A DNA stretch of 32,129 nt from a virus. Positions 1-8,367 of the stretch are shown here, in pieces. The position numbers and the translations under genes are program-made. The first letter of the stretch is position 1. Each line of letters opens with the position of its first letter. The notes under the pieces were generated by a model. That model saw only the letters and a list, made by a program, of their open reading frames with translations. It did no database searches and was not told the DNA's origin. The stretch is from the IMG/VR virus record IMGVR_UViG_3300021596_000077, positions 1 to 32,129 of that record. One strand, 5' to 3'.

Positions 1-1
1 G

Positions 2-448
2 GCCGATGTCGGCATCATCGAAGGCGAGAAGCTGCTGATCCAGATCGGCGACGGCGCCACCACGGAAGTCTTCACGCATCCCTGCCTGATCAACACCACG
101 CGCGGGATCACCTTCGTGACGAACATGACCGAGACCGAGGTCCCGGACTGCGACGCGCCGTCGCAGCCGGCCAAGATCGTCCGCAAGGCGCGGTCCCTGG
201 ACTTCACGATCACCGGGGCGGGGATTGTCGATAAGGCCTCCGTCCTGGCCTACATCCAGTGGCTCAACACCGCGGCCCCGAAGAACGCCAAGGTCCGGCA
301 GGACACGACCGGGGCCAATGGCGGCTGGACCGGGACCGGCAAGCTCCTGCTGAAGGACTTCGCCATCACCGGCGAGCGCGGCGACTATCAGGAGTGCACC
401 CTGACCCTGGTGCCCGCCGGGACCTTCACCTGGGCCGTCAATCCGTGA
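2..448 (+). CDS. Phage major tail tube protein (5' end outside window)
   Basis: The frame is open from base 2, so the true start lies before the window; the GTG at 116 is internal. The visible part is 148 residues, ending in a segment containing RKARSLDFTITGAG, a tryptophan-containing helix and the terminal FTWAVNP. This resembles the tail tube family of siphoviruses and gene transfer agents, whose subunits stack as hexameric rings around the tape measure to form the DNA channel. The next gene starts at an overlapping GTGA, as expected for a tail chaperone following the tube gene. The family call rests on motif style and gene order. Confidence 0.8.
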   Translation, partial: ADVGIIEGEKLLIQIGDGATTEVFTHPCLINTTRGITFVTNMTETEVPDCDAPSQPAKIVRKARSLDFTITGAGIVDKASVLAYIQWLNTAAPKNAKVRQDTTGANGGWTGTGKLLLKDFAITGERGDYQECTLTLVPAGTFTWAVNP

Positions 449-879
449 TCCGTCACCAGTTCGGCACGGACGAACACGGCTTCCTGCTGCGGGTCGGCGA
501 GTGGCGCGATGTCGAGAAGGCCTGCGACGCGGGCCTGGGCGAGATCGCCGCCCGGATTGCGCCCCTGGTCGCCCTGGTGGACCTGGCGGGAAAGGAGACG
601 GCCGGCGGCCTGATGCAGGCCATCACCGCCGGCGGCCTCGGCCGTCTGCGACTGGACGATGTCCGGGCCCCCATCCTGCACGGCCTGATCGGCGGCGGCC
701 GGCCCTCGACCGAGGCCGGGGCCCTGGTCAAGAAGGTCTTTGACGAGGCGGTCGCGGCCGGACAGGGGCCCTTGCTGGTCTTCGCCCCCCTGGCCCTGGG
801 CATCGTCCTGCAGGCCATCACCGGACTGCCCGACGAGCTGGAAGAGCCGGCCCCGGGGGAGGCCGAGGCGGCGAGCTGA
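445..879 (+). CDS. Tail assembly chaperone, zero-frame product (GTA gp10-like)
   Basis: This 144-residue protein starts at a GTG overlapping the tail tube stop (GTGA). It begins VIRHQFGTDEHGFLLRVGEW and has conserved helical segments typical of the GTA gp10/TAC_11 chaperone group, which coats the tape measure during tail assembly and is absent from the virion. The position between tube and tape measure genes is the usual one. The last part, after the ITGLPDELEE segment, contains a slippery heptamer (852-858), so a second, longer product is likely. An upstream start would lie inside the tail tube gene and is rejected. Confidence 0.75.
   Translation: MIRHQFGTDEHGFLLRVGEWRDVEKACDAGLGEIAARIAPLVALVDLAGKETAGGLMQAITAGGLGRLRLDDVRAPILHGLIGGGRPSTEAGALVKKVFDEAVAAGQGPLLVFAPLALGIVLQAITGLPDELEEPAPGEAEAAS
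852..858 (+). promoter_or_regulatory. Probable -1 programmed frameshift site CCCGGGG
   Basis: Read in the chaperone frame the bases are C CCG GGG, an exact X XXY YYZ slippery heptamer. A -1 slip gives CCC GGG and enters a frame open to the TGA at 1097. A GC-rich stem can form between 867-871 and 888-892, about eight bases downstream. Tail chaperone genes of siphoviruses commonly make a G/GT pair this way. An all-GC heptamer is less common than A/U-containing ones, so efficiency is uncertain. Confidence 0.6.
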
Positions 880-1097
880 ACGGGCGCCCGCCGCTGCCGA
901 ACGGAAAGACCCGCTTCACGGACATCTACATGGCCGCCGGGGCCATGGGCTACTCGCCCGCCGACGTCGACACCTGGGAGCCCTACCAGTTCGCCGCCGC
1001 CTGGAAGGGCTGGCAGGCGGCCAACCTGCCGCCGAAGGGGCCCTCCGCCCCGAACGCCGACGAGCTGCGGCAGGCGGTCGCGCGGGATGTGAGCTGA
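858..1097 (+). CDS. Frameshift extension of tail assembly chaperone (T domain)
   Basis: This stretch carries no strong start of its own. The frame could begin at CTG 876 (CTGA overlap) or ATG 930, but it is also entered by a -1 slip at 852-858. After the slip it encodes about 79 residues including KTRFTDIYMAAGAMGYSP and WEPYQFAAAWKGWQAA, giving a 217-residue fusion. It ends at TGA 1095-1097, overlapping the ATG of the next gene. In lambda-like phages the equivalent T domain recruits the tail tube protein to the tape measure. If there is no frameshift, this is a small stand-alone protein of unknown function. Confidence 0.6.
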   Translation, partial: GGRGGELNGRPPLPNGKTRFTDIYMAAGAMGYSPADVDTWEPYQFAAAWKGWQAANLPPKGPSAPNADELRQAVARDVS

Positions 1098-1513
1098 TGG
1101 CCAAGATGACCAACCTGGAGCGCCGGATCGCCCGGATGAACAGCTTCCCCGCCCAGATCCAGGCGGCGGTCGAGGATCAGCTGAAGGTCGAGGTCGACGA
1201 CATGGTCGCGGCCCTGAAGCGGGCGGCGCCCGTCTCCGATTTCGAAAAGCGGCCCGGCGAGCTGCGCGACAGCATCACCGCCTACCCCGTCCAGGGCCGC
1301 CCGGCGTCCTGGCGGATCATCGTCAAGGCCCGGGATGAGAAGGGCCGGTACTACGGCAGCTATGTCGAGTTCGGCCACAACAAGCCGGACGGAACCCGCG
1401 CCCAGGCCCAGCCCTTCTTCTGGCCGACCTATCGCGCCCGCAAGCGCGGCCTGCGCGCGCGGATCCTGAGACCCGCCCGAAAGCTGATCCGGGACATGTT
1501 CCCCAGGGGGTGA
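1097..1513 (+). CDS. HK97 gp10-like tail completion protein
   Basis: The 138-residue protein starts at an ATG overlapping the previous stop (TGATG). An N-terminal helical region is followed by the segment YYGSYVEFGHNKPDGTRAQ and QPFFWPTYRARK, the pattern of HK97 gp10/minor tail proteins (xxxVEFGxxxxxAQPFxxPA). These proteins finish the head-proximal end of the tail and allow head-tail joining. The gene usually lies upstream of the tube gene; here it sits between chaperone and tape measure, a noteworthy but not unique position. Confidence 0.7.
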   Translation: MAKMTNLERRIARMNSFPAQIQAAVEDQLKVEVDDMVAALKRAAPVSDFEKRPGELRDSITAYPVQGRPASWRIIVKARDEKGRYYGSYVEFGHNKPDGTRAQAQPFFWPTYRARKRGLRARILRPARKLIRDMFPRG

Positions 1514-1519
1514 TGGCCC

Positions 1520-3433
1520 ATGGCCAGAAGCGACGAACACGCCCTGCTGCTGACGATCGACGCGAACATCAAGTCGCTCGAGACGACGCTGAAAAAGGCT
1601 GAGGCCCGGGTGCGGTCCGCCGCCGCCGACATGGAGAAGTCGGGCGGCCGGATGGAAAGCGCCCTGGGCAACCCGAACATCGGGCGCGGCCTGGACAACA
1701 TCTTCACCGCCGCCCGGCAGCAGGCCCTGGACTCCGGGGCCTCCCGCCTGGGCGTCTTCGGCGGGGCCCTGGAGAACCTGGGCGTGGCGGGCCTGGCGGC
1801 CGGCGCCGGGATCGGGGCCTTCACCGCCGCCCTGGCGGGCGCCCTGGCCGCCGCCCAGTTCGCCGACGAGCTGGCCGACACGGCGACCCGGCTGCACGTC
1901 ACGACCGACGCGCTTCAGGAATACCGGTTCGCCCTGCGCCTGGCCGGCGGCGACGCGCAGGGCGCCGACCAGGCTCTCGAGCAATTCTCCGTCACCCTGG
2001 GCAAGGCCCAGGAGGGTCTGCCCAAGGCCCAACGGGGCTTCCTGCTGCTGGGCTTTACCCAGCCCCAGATCGACTCCTTCCGCACCACGGAGGAGGCCCT
2101 GCAGGCGGTGACGGCCAAGCTGGCCGAAATCGAAAGCAACCCCCGGCGCGACGCCCTGATCTCCCTGCTGGGCCTCAGCAGCATGAAACCGCTGATCCAG
2201 GGCGGGCTCGAGGAGATGGAGAAGTTCAGGCAGAAGGCCCGTGACGCCGGGGTCGTGATGGACGCGGAGCTGGTCAAGCGCGGCGCGGAAGTCAAGGACG
2301 AGTTCGAGACCCTCAGCCAGGTCATCGACGTTCAACTCAAGAGCGCCCTGCTCGACCTCGGTCCCGCGCTTCTGCCCTTCTTGAAGGCCCTCGCGGGGGC
2401 CGCCGAGTTCGTGGGGTACATCGCCGATCAGTTCCGACAGATCGAGAACAGGCGGACGGAAACGCTGGTCGATCAGAAGCTCCGGAACGACGAACAAGTT
2501 ACCGGACTGAAACTGAAGCGGCTGGCGGGGCAAAAGCTCTCCGGATCGGAAGAGGCCATCCTCGCCTCGCGCCAGGCCCGGGCCCGGGAATTGGACGCGG
2601 AGCTGGGCCGGAGGTCCGCCGCGCCCGCGCCGCCTGTGCCAAAGGTCGTCGACGATCCGGAAAGTCTCCTCGACCCGGGAGCAAGGTCCGCAAGAAAGAG
2701 CCGCAGCTCGAGGTCCCGCGCCTCCGGCCGCGCCGCCCAGCCGATCCGGGCCGTCGAGGTCTTCGACCCCGAGGTCCTCGAGATCCTGCAGGCGCTGGAG
2801 TACTGGCAGGGCGTCGAGAAGCGGTCGAACGAGCTGCGCCCGACCCTGGATGTCTCCGGCGACTTCGTGGCCACCCTGGACGAACAGCTCCAGGCCGCGC
2901 GGGACGCGACCTACCAGTCCCTCTACGACGGCGTCCGCTCCGGTCTCGAGGCCGGCTTCTACGGCGGCGTGCCCGGCGTGATCGAGTACCTGAAGGCCCA
3001 GCTGATGCGGGCCCTGCTGGACGGGGTCTCGCGGTCCCTGGCCTCGGCCCTGTCCGAAGCGGCGGGAAGCTCGGGCGGCGGCTGGGTCAAGGCCTTCGCC
3101 TCCCTGCTCACCGGCGGCTTCGCGACGGGCACCAACTACGCCCCGGGCGGGATGGCCATGGTCGGCGAGCGCGGTCCCGAGCTGGTCAACCTGCCGCGCG
3201 GGTCGACCGTGACCCCGCACGGGATCGCCGACATCCGGCCCCGCGCCTCGGCCGGTCCGGTCGTGATCCACGCCGACTTCACCGGCGCGGTCGTGACCGA
3301 AGAGCTCATGGCCAGCTTCCGCAGCTACGCCGACGAGGTCGGCGCCCGGGCGGCCGCCGAGGGCGCGGCCCGCGGCTCGGCCCAGGCGCAAACGTCGATC
3401 TACACCCGCGCGAGAAACAGGCTGGGCCGATGA
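1520..3433 (+). CDS. Tail tape measure protein
   Basis: This 637-residue protein begins MARSDEHALLLTIDANIKSL with a coiled-coil-rich N-terminus. A hydrophobic segment lies around residues 95-120 (VAGLAAGAGIGAFTAALAG), with long helical stretches after it. The C-terminus has the characteristic tape-measure pattern FATGTNYAPGGMAMVGERGP followed by ELVNLPRGSTVTP. Tape measure proteins set tail length and are ejected on infection. At the usual 1.5 Å per residue, 637 residues would give a tail of roughly 95 nm (inference). A low-complexity Arg/Ser/Ala/Pro section lies near residues 365-410. The next gene overlaps at ATGA. Confidence 0.88.
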   Translation: MARSDEHALLLTIDANIKSLETTLKKAEARVRSAAADMEKSGGRMESALGNPNIGRGLDNIFTAARQQALDSGASRLGVFGGALENLGVAGLAAGAGIGAFTAALAGALAAAQFADELADTATRLHVTTDALQEYRFALRLAGGDAQGADQALEQFSVTLGKAQEGLPKAQRGFLLLGFTQPQIDSFRTTEEALQAVTAKLAEIESNPRRDALISLLGLSSMKPLIQGGLEEMEKFRQKARDAGVVMDAELVKRGAEVKDEFETLSQVIDVQLKSALLDLGPALLPFLKALAGAAEFVGYIADQFRQIENRRTETLVDQKLRNDEQVTGLKLKRLAGQKLSGSEEAILASRQARARELDAELGRRSAAPAPPVPKVVDDPESLLDPGARSARKSRSSRSRASGRAAQPIRAVEVFDPEVLEILQALEYWQGVEKRSNELRPTLDVSGDFVATLDEQLQAARDATYQSLYDGVRSGLEAGFYGGVPGVIEYLKAQLMRALLDGVSRSLASALSEAAGSSGGGWVKAFASLLTGGFATGTNYAPGGMAMVGERGPELVNLPRGSTVTPHGIADIRPRASAGPVVIHADFTGAVVTEELMASFRSYADEVGARAAAEGAARGSAQAQTSIYTRARNRLGR

Positions 3434-4026
3434 GCGTTTCCCTTCCGACCCTGCCGGACCTGGTCCAGGTCTCGGCCCGGCTGGTGGACTTCCAGTCGGT
3501 GCTGACGCCGATCCTCGGCGGCCCGGTCCAGACCATCCAGCGGCTGGGCGCCCGGTTCGCCGTGGACGTGACCCTGCCGCCCCTGGAGCCGAAGGACGCC
3601 GCCCGCTTCCTGGCCGCGCGCATGAAGGCCCGGGCGGAGAACGACACCCTGACCCTGGCCTGGCCCCAGGCGGAGATCTGGTCGGTGATCGGCGGCGCCC
3701 CCGTGGTGAACGGGGCCGGCCAGGCCGGCGCCCGGCTGAACATCTCCGGCCTGACCGCCGGCCAGGTCATCCCGGCGGGGCGGTTCTTCAGCTTCACCGC
3801 CGGGGGCCGCAGCTATCTGCACGTCACGACCCTGGAGGTGACGGCGAACGGCGCGGGCCAGGTGCAGCTGCACGTCGCCCCCCTGCTGCGCGCCACGCCC
3901 CCGAACGGCGCGGCCCTGAACTTCTCGGCCCCGATTGTCGAGGGCCTGCTGACCGGCGCGGTGGAGTGGAGCCTGGAGCGGCTGCGCTGGACCTCGACGG
4001 CCTTCACCCTGAGCGAGAACGCTTAA
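3430..4026 (+). CDS. Probable minor tail / distal tail protein
   Basis: This 198-residue protein starts at the ATGA overlap with the tape measure gene. It is rich in beta-strand-like segments, for example GRSYLHVTTLEVTANGAGQV and RLRWTSTAFTLSENA at the end. No catalytic motif is visible. The position directly after the tape measure and before the hub genes is where distal tail proteins or lambda gpM/gpL-like proteins lie, so a role at the tail tip is likely. The family is not recognised with certainty. Confidence 0.6.
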   Translation: MSVSLPTLPDLVQVSARLVDFQSVLTPILGGPVQTIQRLGARFAVDVTLPPLEPKDAARFLAARMKARAENDTLTLAWPQAEIWSVIGGAPVVNGAGQAGARLNISGLTAGQVIPAGRFFSFTAGGRSYLHVTTLEVTANGAGQVQLHVAPLLRATPPNGAALNFSAPIVEGLLTGAVEWSLERLRWTSTAFTLSENA

Positions 4027-4027
4027 A

Positions 4028-4672
4028 GTGTCGTCCCTGACGCCCGCCTTCCAGGCCGAGCTGGCCAAGCCGGCCCTGATCCTGTTCGGCGCCGTGGAGA
4101 TCCTGCTGCCCGGCCCGACCCCCGTGCGCCTGCTGGACGGGGCGGGGGTGGCGACCTTCGGCGGCCGGACCTTTGTCGGCCGCGACGAGACCTTCGGCGT
4201 CCTGGGCGGGGTGAGCGACTTTTCCGACGGCCTGGACGACCAGGCCCCGAACCTGACCCTGACCCTGCTGCCGCCGTCGAATGCGGCCATGGCGGCCCTG
4301 GCCGCCCCCACGGCCCAGGGCTCGCCCGTGGCCCTCTGGGTCGGCGCCATGGACGCGGTGACCGGCCAGGTGATCGCCGATCCGGACCTGGTCTTCGTCG
4401 GCGAGACGGACGTCCCGACCCAGAAGGTCAATGACGGCCAGCGCGAGCTGGAGCTCACGGTCATCTCGTTCTTCGACCGCTTCCTGGAGATGGACGAGGG
4501 CGAGCGGCTGAACACCGGATTCCACCAGTCGATCTGGCCGGGGGAGAAGGGCCTGGAGTTCATCTCCTTTGTGCGCGACCAGCCGGTCTGGGGCGCGGAC
4601 GCGCCGAAGGCGGTGCTGGTGGGCACGGGCGCGAGCCAGGGCCCGACCGGGGTTCCGGGGATTGTCCTGTGA
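4028..4672 (+). CDS. Minor tail protein, tail-tip assembly (unassigned family)
   Basis: The 214-residue protein starts at GTG 4028, one base after the previous stop. It contains PALILFGAVEILLPGP, a GVGGVSDFSDG-like segment (GVLGGVSDFSDGLDD), and DLVFVGETDVPTQK followed by ELELTVISFFDRF. These match a pattern common to alphaproteobacterial phage tail-tip proteins that measure baseplate or hub components, but no domain name can be given. It ends at an overlapping GTGA. Given the neighbours, a place in the tail tip between the distal tail protein and the peptidase-like protein is inferred. Confidence 0.55.
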   Translation: MSSLTPAFQAELAKPALILFGAVEILLPGPTPVRLLDGAGVATFGGRTFVGRDETFGVLGGVSDFSDGLDDQAPNLTLTLLPPSNAAMAALAAPTAQGSPVALWVGAMDAVTGQVIADPDLVFVGETDVPTQKVNDGQRELELTVISFFDRFLEMDEGERLNTGFHQSIWPGEKGLEFISFVRDQPVWGADAPKAVLVGTGASQGPTGVPGIVL

Positions 4673-5115
4673 TCTCGCCCCTTCTCGCCCGCCGGGATGC
4701 GGCCCAGGCCGCCCTCGACGCCTTCCTGGGCCAGCCCTTCGCCTGGGGCCGGGCCGACTGCGTCCGCCTGGCGGCCGCCGTCCTGAACCATCACGGCCGC
4801 CCGACCGACCTGAACCGGGCCGGGGCCTGGGATTCGCCCCTGAAGGCCCGCCGGGCCCTGAAGCGTCTGGGATACGCCGGCCTGGGCGAGGCCGTGGACG
4901 GCCAGGGCCTGCCCCGGATCGGCTACGCCTTCCACCTGGTCGGCGACCTGGTGGGGCTGCCGGCCCCGGAGGGGTGGGACGTCTCCCTGGGCGTGGCCCT
5001 GGGCAATGGCCGGGTGCTGGCCTTCAGCCCCCACGACAATCTTGGCGGGGTTCTCGAGCCCGGCCCGGAAGACATTCTCGCCTGCTGGAGGGTGAACCCG
5101 TGGCCGCAGCCGTAG
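4669..5115 (+). CDS. NlpC/P60-like (DUF6950-type) tail protein
   Basis: The 148-residue protein starts at GTG 4669, overlapping the previous stop. The segment QPFAWGRADCVRLAAAVL places a cysteine at the start of a helix, the typical nucleophile site of NlpC/P60-like proteins, and LGVALGNGRVLAFSPHDNLG could hold the partner histidine. In siphoviruses a protein of this type (lambda gpK-like) lies just before the hub gene and may cut peptidoglycan during DNA entry. The C-terminal end WRVNPWPQP is typical of the small DUF6950 group, in which enzymatic activity is not proven. It overlaps the hub gene by 16 bases. Confidence 0.7.
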   Translation: MISPLLARRDAAQAALDAFLGQPFAWGRADCVRLAAAVLNHHGRPTDLNRAGAWDSPLKARRALKRLGYAGLGEAVDGQGLPRIGYAFHLVGDLVGLPAPEGWDVSLGVALGNGRVLAFSPHDNLGGVLEPGPEDILACWRVNPWPQP

Positions 5116-8084
5116 TCGCGACCGCGAAATGGGTGGCGGTGAAGGTCTTTACCGCCGCCGTCGCCGCCGGCGTTCCGGTAAACACGGCCTTCACCCTGAT
5201 GACCGTGGCCAAGGTCGCGGCGGAGGTGGCGATCACGGCGGGGCTCAACGCCGCCCTGTCCTCGGCCCTGCGGCCCAAGGTCGGCGGCGACTTCGGAACC
5301 CAGATCGACTTCAAGGCCGATCCGCGCGGGCCCATTCCCTACGCCCTGGGGCGGACGGGAACCGCGGGCAACCTCGTCTTCGCCCAGACCGCCGGGGACA
5401 AGAACAAGTACCTGAACTACGTGACCGTCTACTCGGCGGCGGGGCCCATCGACAGTTACGAGGCCTTCCTCGTCAATGGAACGCCGGTCACCTTCGGGAC
5501 GGACGCGGGCGAAGGGGCGAGCGGCTACTACCAGAACCGCATGTGGCGCCGTCAACAGCTGGGCTCGCGACCTGAGGCGAGCTGGCTGCGCTGGACCTCG
5601 ACGGGGAGCAAGGACACCCCCGGCGACCATTCCGGCCTCCCGGCGGAGTGGACCTCGGCGCACAAGCTCTCGGGCCTGGCGGCGGATCTCTGGGGCCTGC
5701 AGTACAACACGACCGTCTATTCCTCGGGCCCGCCCCGGAAACTGGCCGTGGCCAAGTGGGTCAAGGTCTACGATCCGCGGCTGGATTCCACCTATCCCGG
5801 CGGGTCCGGGCCGCAGCGGGCCAATGATGAGTCCACCTGGGCCTGGTCGGACAACCCCTATCTTCACGCCCTGACCTGGGTGATCGGCCGCCAGGCGAAC
5901 GGCGTGCGGATCCTGGGCCTGGGCGCGCCCCTGACGGCCATCGACATGGCCGCCTTCGTCGAGGGCGCGAACGTCGCCGCCGCGAACAACTGGAAGCTGG
6001 GCGGGGTCGTCTATTCGACCGACGACAAGTGGGAAGTGCTGAAGGCCATGCTGCAGGCTGGCGCCGGCCGGCCCATGCGCCTGGGGGCGAAGATCAGCTG
6101 CCTCGTCTCGACGCCCCGGACCTCCCTGGCCACCCTGACCGGGGCCGACGTGGTCGGCGAGGCCCAGATCACGGGGACGCCCTCGAGGCGCAGCCGGATC
6201 AACACGGTCTGGCCGAAGTACCGCGAGGAGGCCCAGGGCTGGGAGATCGTCGCGACCGACGCCCCGATCCAGGTGGCCGCGCACATTACGGCCGACGGCG
6301 GCAAGGTCCGCTCCCGCGAGATCGAGTATCCGCTGGTCCAGTCGCCGGTTCAGGCGGCCCAGCTGGCCCGCTACGACATCGAGAACAGCCGGGAGTTTCA
6401 GCCGGTCGTCCTGCCCTGCAAGCCCGCCTGGATGGGCTACAAGCCCGGCGACTGCATCACGGTCAACGAGCCGGAGTTCGGCCTGGTCAGCCAGAAGATG
6501 CTGATCCTGCGCCGCCAGCGCGATCCGGCGACCCTGGTCACCACCCTGACCCTGGTCTCTGAGACCGACGGCAAGCACGCCTTCGCCCTGGGCTCGAGCC
6601 TGTCGCCGCCGGCGACGCCGGGCCTGAGCGGCTACGATCCGAACCAGTCGACCGTGGTGGCGGCGGGCTCCTGGACGGCGACGGGCACGGCCCTGACCGG
6701 CCCTGACGGCTCGACCCAGCCGGCGATCGTCTTCGCCGGCGAGGTCGAGGACCCGAACGTCACGCGGGTCATCGCCGAGACGCGCCTCAGCCTCGGCGGC
6801 GGAAACTTCGGCGACTGGATGAGTTCCGAACATTCGCCGCAGATCCGGCGGATCGAGGTGCGGGGCCTCCTGCCCTCCAGCGACTATCACTGCCGCATCC
6901 GCTACCGCACGGCCCTGCAGGCCGAGGGGCTGACGGGCCTGGACCTGGGGATCAAGACGACGGGCGCCCTGAGCGTGCCCGGCGCCATCACCGACATCAA
7001 CGGCCTGACCCCGCAGGAGCTGACCAGCCAGCTGGCCTATGTGGTCGAGCAGGGCCGCCAGCTGAACCAGGCCGTGCTGGAGAGCTTCAACCGCCTGGTG
7101 GACGAGCGGGGCCTGACCTACCAGGCGACCCTTCACAACGGCCAGCCGGTCAAGAAGATCCTGATCGACGAGAATACCAGCTGGACCGACGGCGACGTCT
7201 CGGTGATCGGCCAGCTGAACCTGCTGGGCCAGGTGACGGACGGCGGGTCGGCCTTCATCCTGAACGAGACCGCCGTCAAGGTCAGCGCAACGGAGACCCT
7301 GGCCGAGTACCGCACCGGCGTGGCCGCCGCCCAGGCGGCGAACAGCGCGGCGATCTCTTCCGAGATTTCGGCCCGGGCCAGCGGCGACAGCGCCCTGGCC
7401 TCCAGCCTGTCGAGCCTTTCGACGACGGTCGGCGGGAACACCGCCTCGATCACCACCCTGCAGAGCTCGGTGAACGGGATCTCGGCGGAGTGGGTGCTGG
7501 CCCTGAACGCCAACGGCCAAGTGGCCGGGATCAAGGCGGCGGTCGGGCCGACGGTTTCGACCCTGGCCTTCCAGGCCGACCAGATCGCCTTCTCGAACGG
7601 GGCGGTGAACGTCTTCCCCCTGACGATTGTCGGCGGGGAGGTCCGGGCGACCAACTTCCGGGTGGACCGGGTCACGGCCAATTCCATCGAGACCGAGAGC
7701 CTGAGGGGCGGGGCGGTGACCACCCAGGTCTCGGCCTCGACCAACCCGATCACGCCCATCGGCACGACGCCCGTGCAGGTGATCAGCCTGAGTATCACCA
7801 CGATCGGCGGCCCGGTGCAGGTGGGCTACGACTGCCAGGTCGGCCTGAACGCCAGCTTCGCCGGCGGCCTGCGGGCCAATGTCTACCGGAACGGGACCCT
7901 GCTGCGGTCGGCCGCCCGGTCGAACATGAGGGGCCCCTTCCAGGACGGCCTGGGCGGCCTCCTGCGCGACACGCCCGGGGCCGGAACCCACACCTACACG
8001 ATCGAGCTGGACATCCCCGGGGTCACGCCCGGGACCCTGACCTCGAACGTCAACGAGATCATGCTGACGGAGCTGAAGAAGTGA
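5100..8084 (+). CDS. Central tail hub / host specificity (J-like) protein
   Basis: This is the largest gene, 994 residues. Start GTG 5100 is chosen because a GGAGGG ribosome site lies just upstream (5087-5092) and earlier codons fall inside the previous gene. The N-terminus is hydrophobic (residues 1-60). A middle region, about residues 280-510, looks like a phage tail-3/hub domain, with YKPGDCITVNEPEFGLVSQK. A fibronectin-like part follows at about 520-620. The C-terminal part has the J-type pattern ISSEISARASGDSALASSLS, a helical stalk with TTVGGNTASITTLQSSVNG, and a DUF1983-like WVLALNANGQVAGI. It probably forms the tail tip hub and carries host-range determinants. Confidence 0.82.
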   Translation: MAAAVVATAKWVAVKVFTAAVAAGVPVNTAFTLMTVAKVAAEVAITAGLNAALSSALRPKVGGDFGTQIDFKADPRGPIPYALGRTGTAGNLVFAQTAGDKNKYLNYVTVYSAAGPIDSYEAFLVNGTPVTFGTDAGEGASGYYQNRMWRRQQLGSRPEASWLRWTSTGSKDTPGDHSGLPAEWTSAHKLSGLAADLWGLQYNTTVYSSGPPRKLAVAKWVKVYDPRLDSTYPGGSGPQRANDESTWAWSDNPYLHALTWVIGRQANGVRILGLGAPLTAIDMAAFVEGANVAAANNWKLGGVVYSTDDKWEVLKAMLQAGAGRPMRLGAKISCLVSTPRTSLATLTGADVVGEAQITGTPSRRSRINTVWPKYREEAQGWEIVATDAPIQVAAHITADGGKVRSREIEYPLVQSPVQAAQLARYDIENSREFQPVVLPCKPAWMGYKPGDCITVNEPEFGLVSQKMLILRRQRDPATLVTTLTLVSETDGKHAFALGSSLSPPATPGLSGYDPNQSTVVAAGSWTATGTALTGPDGSTQPAIVFAGEVEDPNVTRVIAETRLSLGGGNFGDWMSSEHSPQIRRIEVRGLLPSSDYHCRIRYRTALQAEGLTGLDLGIKTTGALSVPGAITDINGLTPQELTSQLAYVVEQGRQLNQAVLESFNRLVDERGLTYQATLHNGQPVKKILIDENTSWTDGDVSVIGQLNLLGQVTDGGSAFILNETAVKVSATETLAEYRTGVAAAQAANSAAISSEISARASGDSALASSLSSLSTTVGGNTASITTLQSSVNGISAEWVLALNANGQVAGIKAAVGPTVSTLAFQADQIAFSNGAVNVFPLTIVGGEVRATNFRVDRVTANSIETESLRGGAVTTQVSASTNPITPIGTTPVQVISLSITTIGGPVQVGYDCQVGLNASFAGGLRANVYRNGTLLRSAARSNMRGPFQDGLGGLLRDTPGAGTHTYTIELDIPGVTPGTLTSNVNEIMLTELKK

Positions 8085-8097
8085 TGGGGCTCAAGAA

Positions 8098-8367
8098 GTG
8101 AGGATCGCGGTTTTTCACGCCGGACGCCTGCGGGGCCTGGTCGAGGGCCACCCGACCAGCCTGGCGGCCAGCTTCACCGCCCTGGCCCCGGGCGAGATCC
8201 TGCGCGACCTGACCGCCTCGCCCTTCGCGGCGACGCCTTTCGCGGCCCTGGCCGGCGTGACCCTGACCGACTTCGACGACGCGGTGCGGGCCGGCGGCGG
8301 GGCGCCCCGGGCCCCCGACCTTCGCCCGGCCTTCATCGACCTGGCCCTTCGCCACACGGGGATCTGA
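8098..8367 (+). CDS. Small conserved-position phage protein, unknown
   Basis: This 89-residue ORF starts at GTG 8098 and ends at TGA 8365-8367, overlapping the ATG of the fibre gene. No known domain is recognised; it has an alpha-helical middle (GEILRDLTASPFAATPFAAL). The region before it contains an imperfect duplication of the hub gene end: AAGAAGTGA occurs at 8076-8084 and again at 8093-8101. The tight overlap on the right supports a real gene between hub and fibre, possibly a small fibre-associated protein. Function is unknown. Confidence 0.55.
   Translation: MRIAVFHAGRLRGLVEGHPTSLAASFTALAPGEILRDLTASPFAATPFAALAGVTLTDFDDAVRAGGGAPRAPDLRPAFIDLALRHTGI

Noticed and set aside
983-3391. 802-residue open frame on the minus strand over the tape measure gene
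   Set aside because: Antisense shadow of a GC-rich gene; the sequence is rich in Arg, Gly and Gln with no domain pattern, while the + strand has a clear tape measure.
4923-7991. 1022-residue open frame on the minus strand over the hub gene
   Set aside because: Same shadow effect; low-complexity Arg/Gly/Asp/His composition and no ribosome site.
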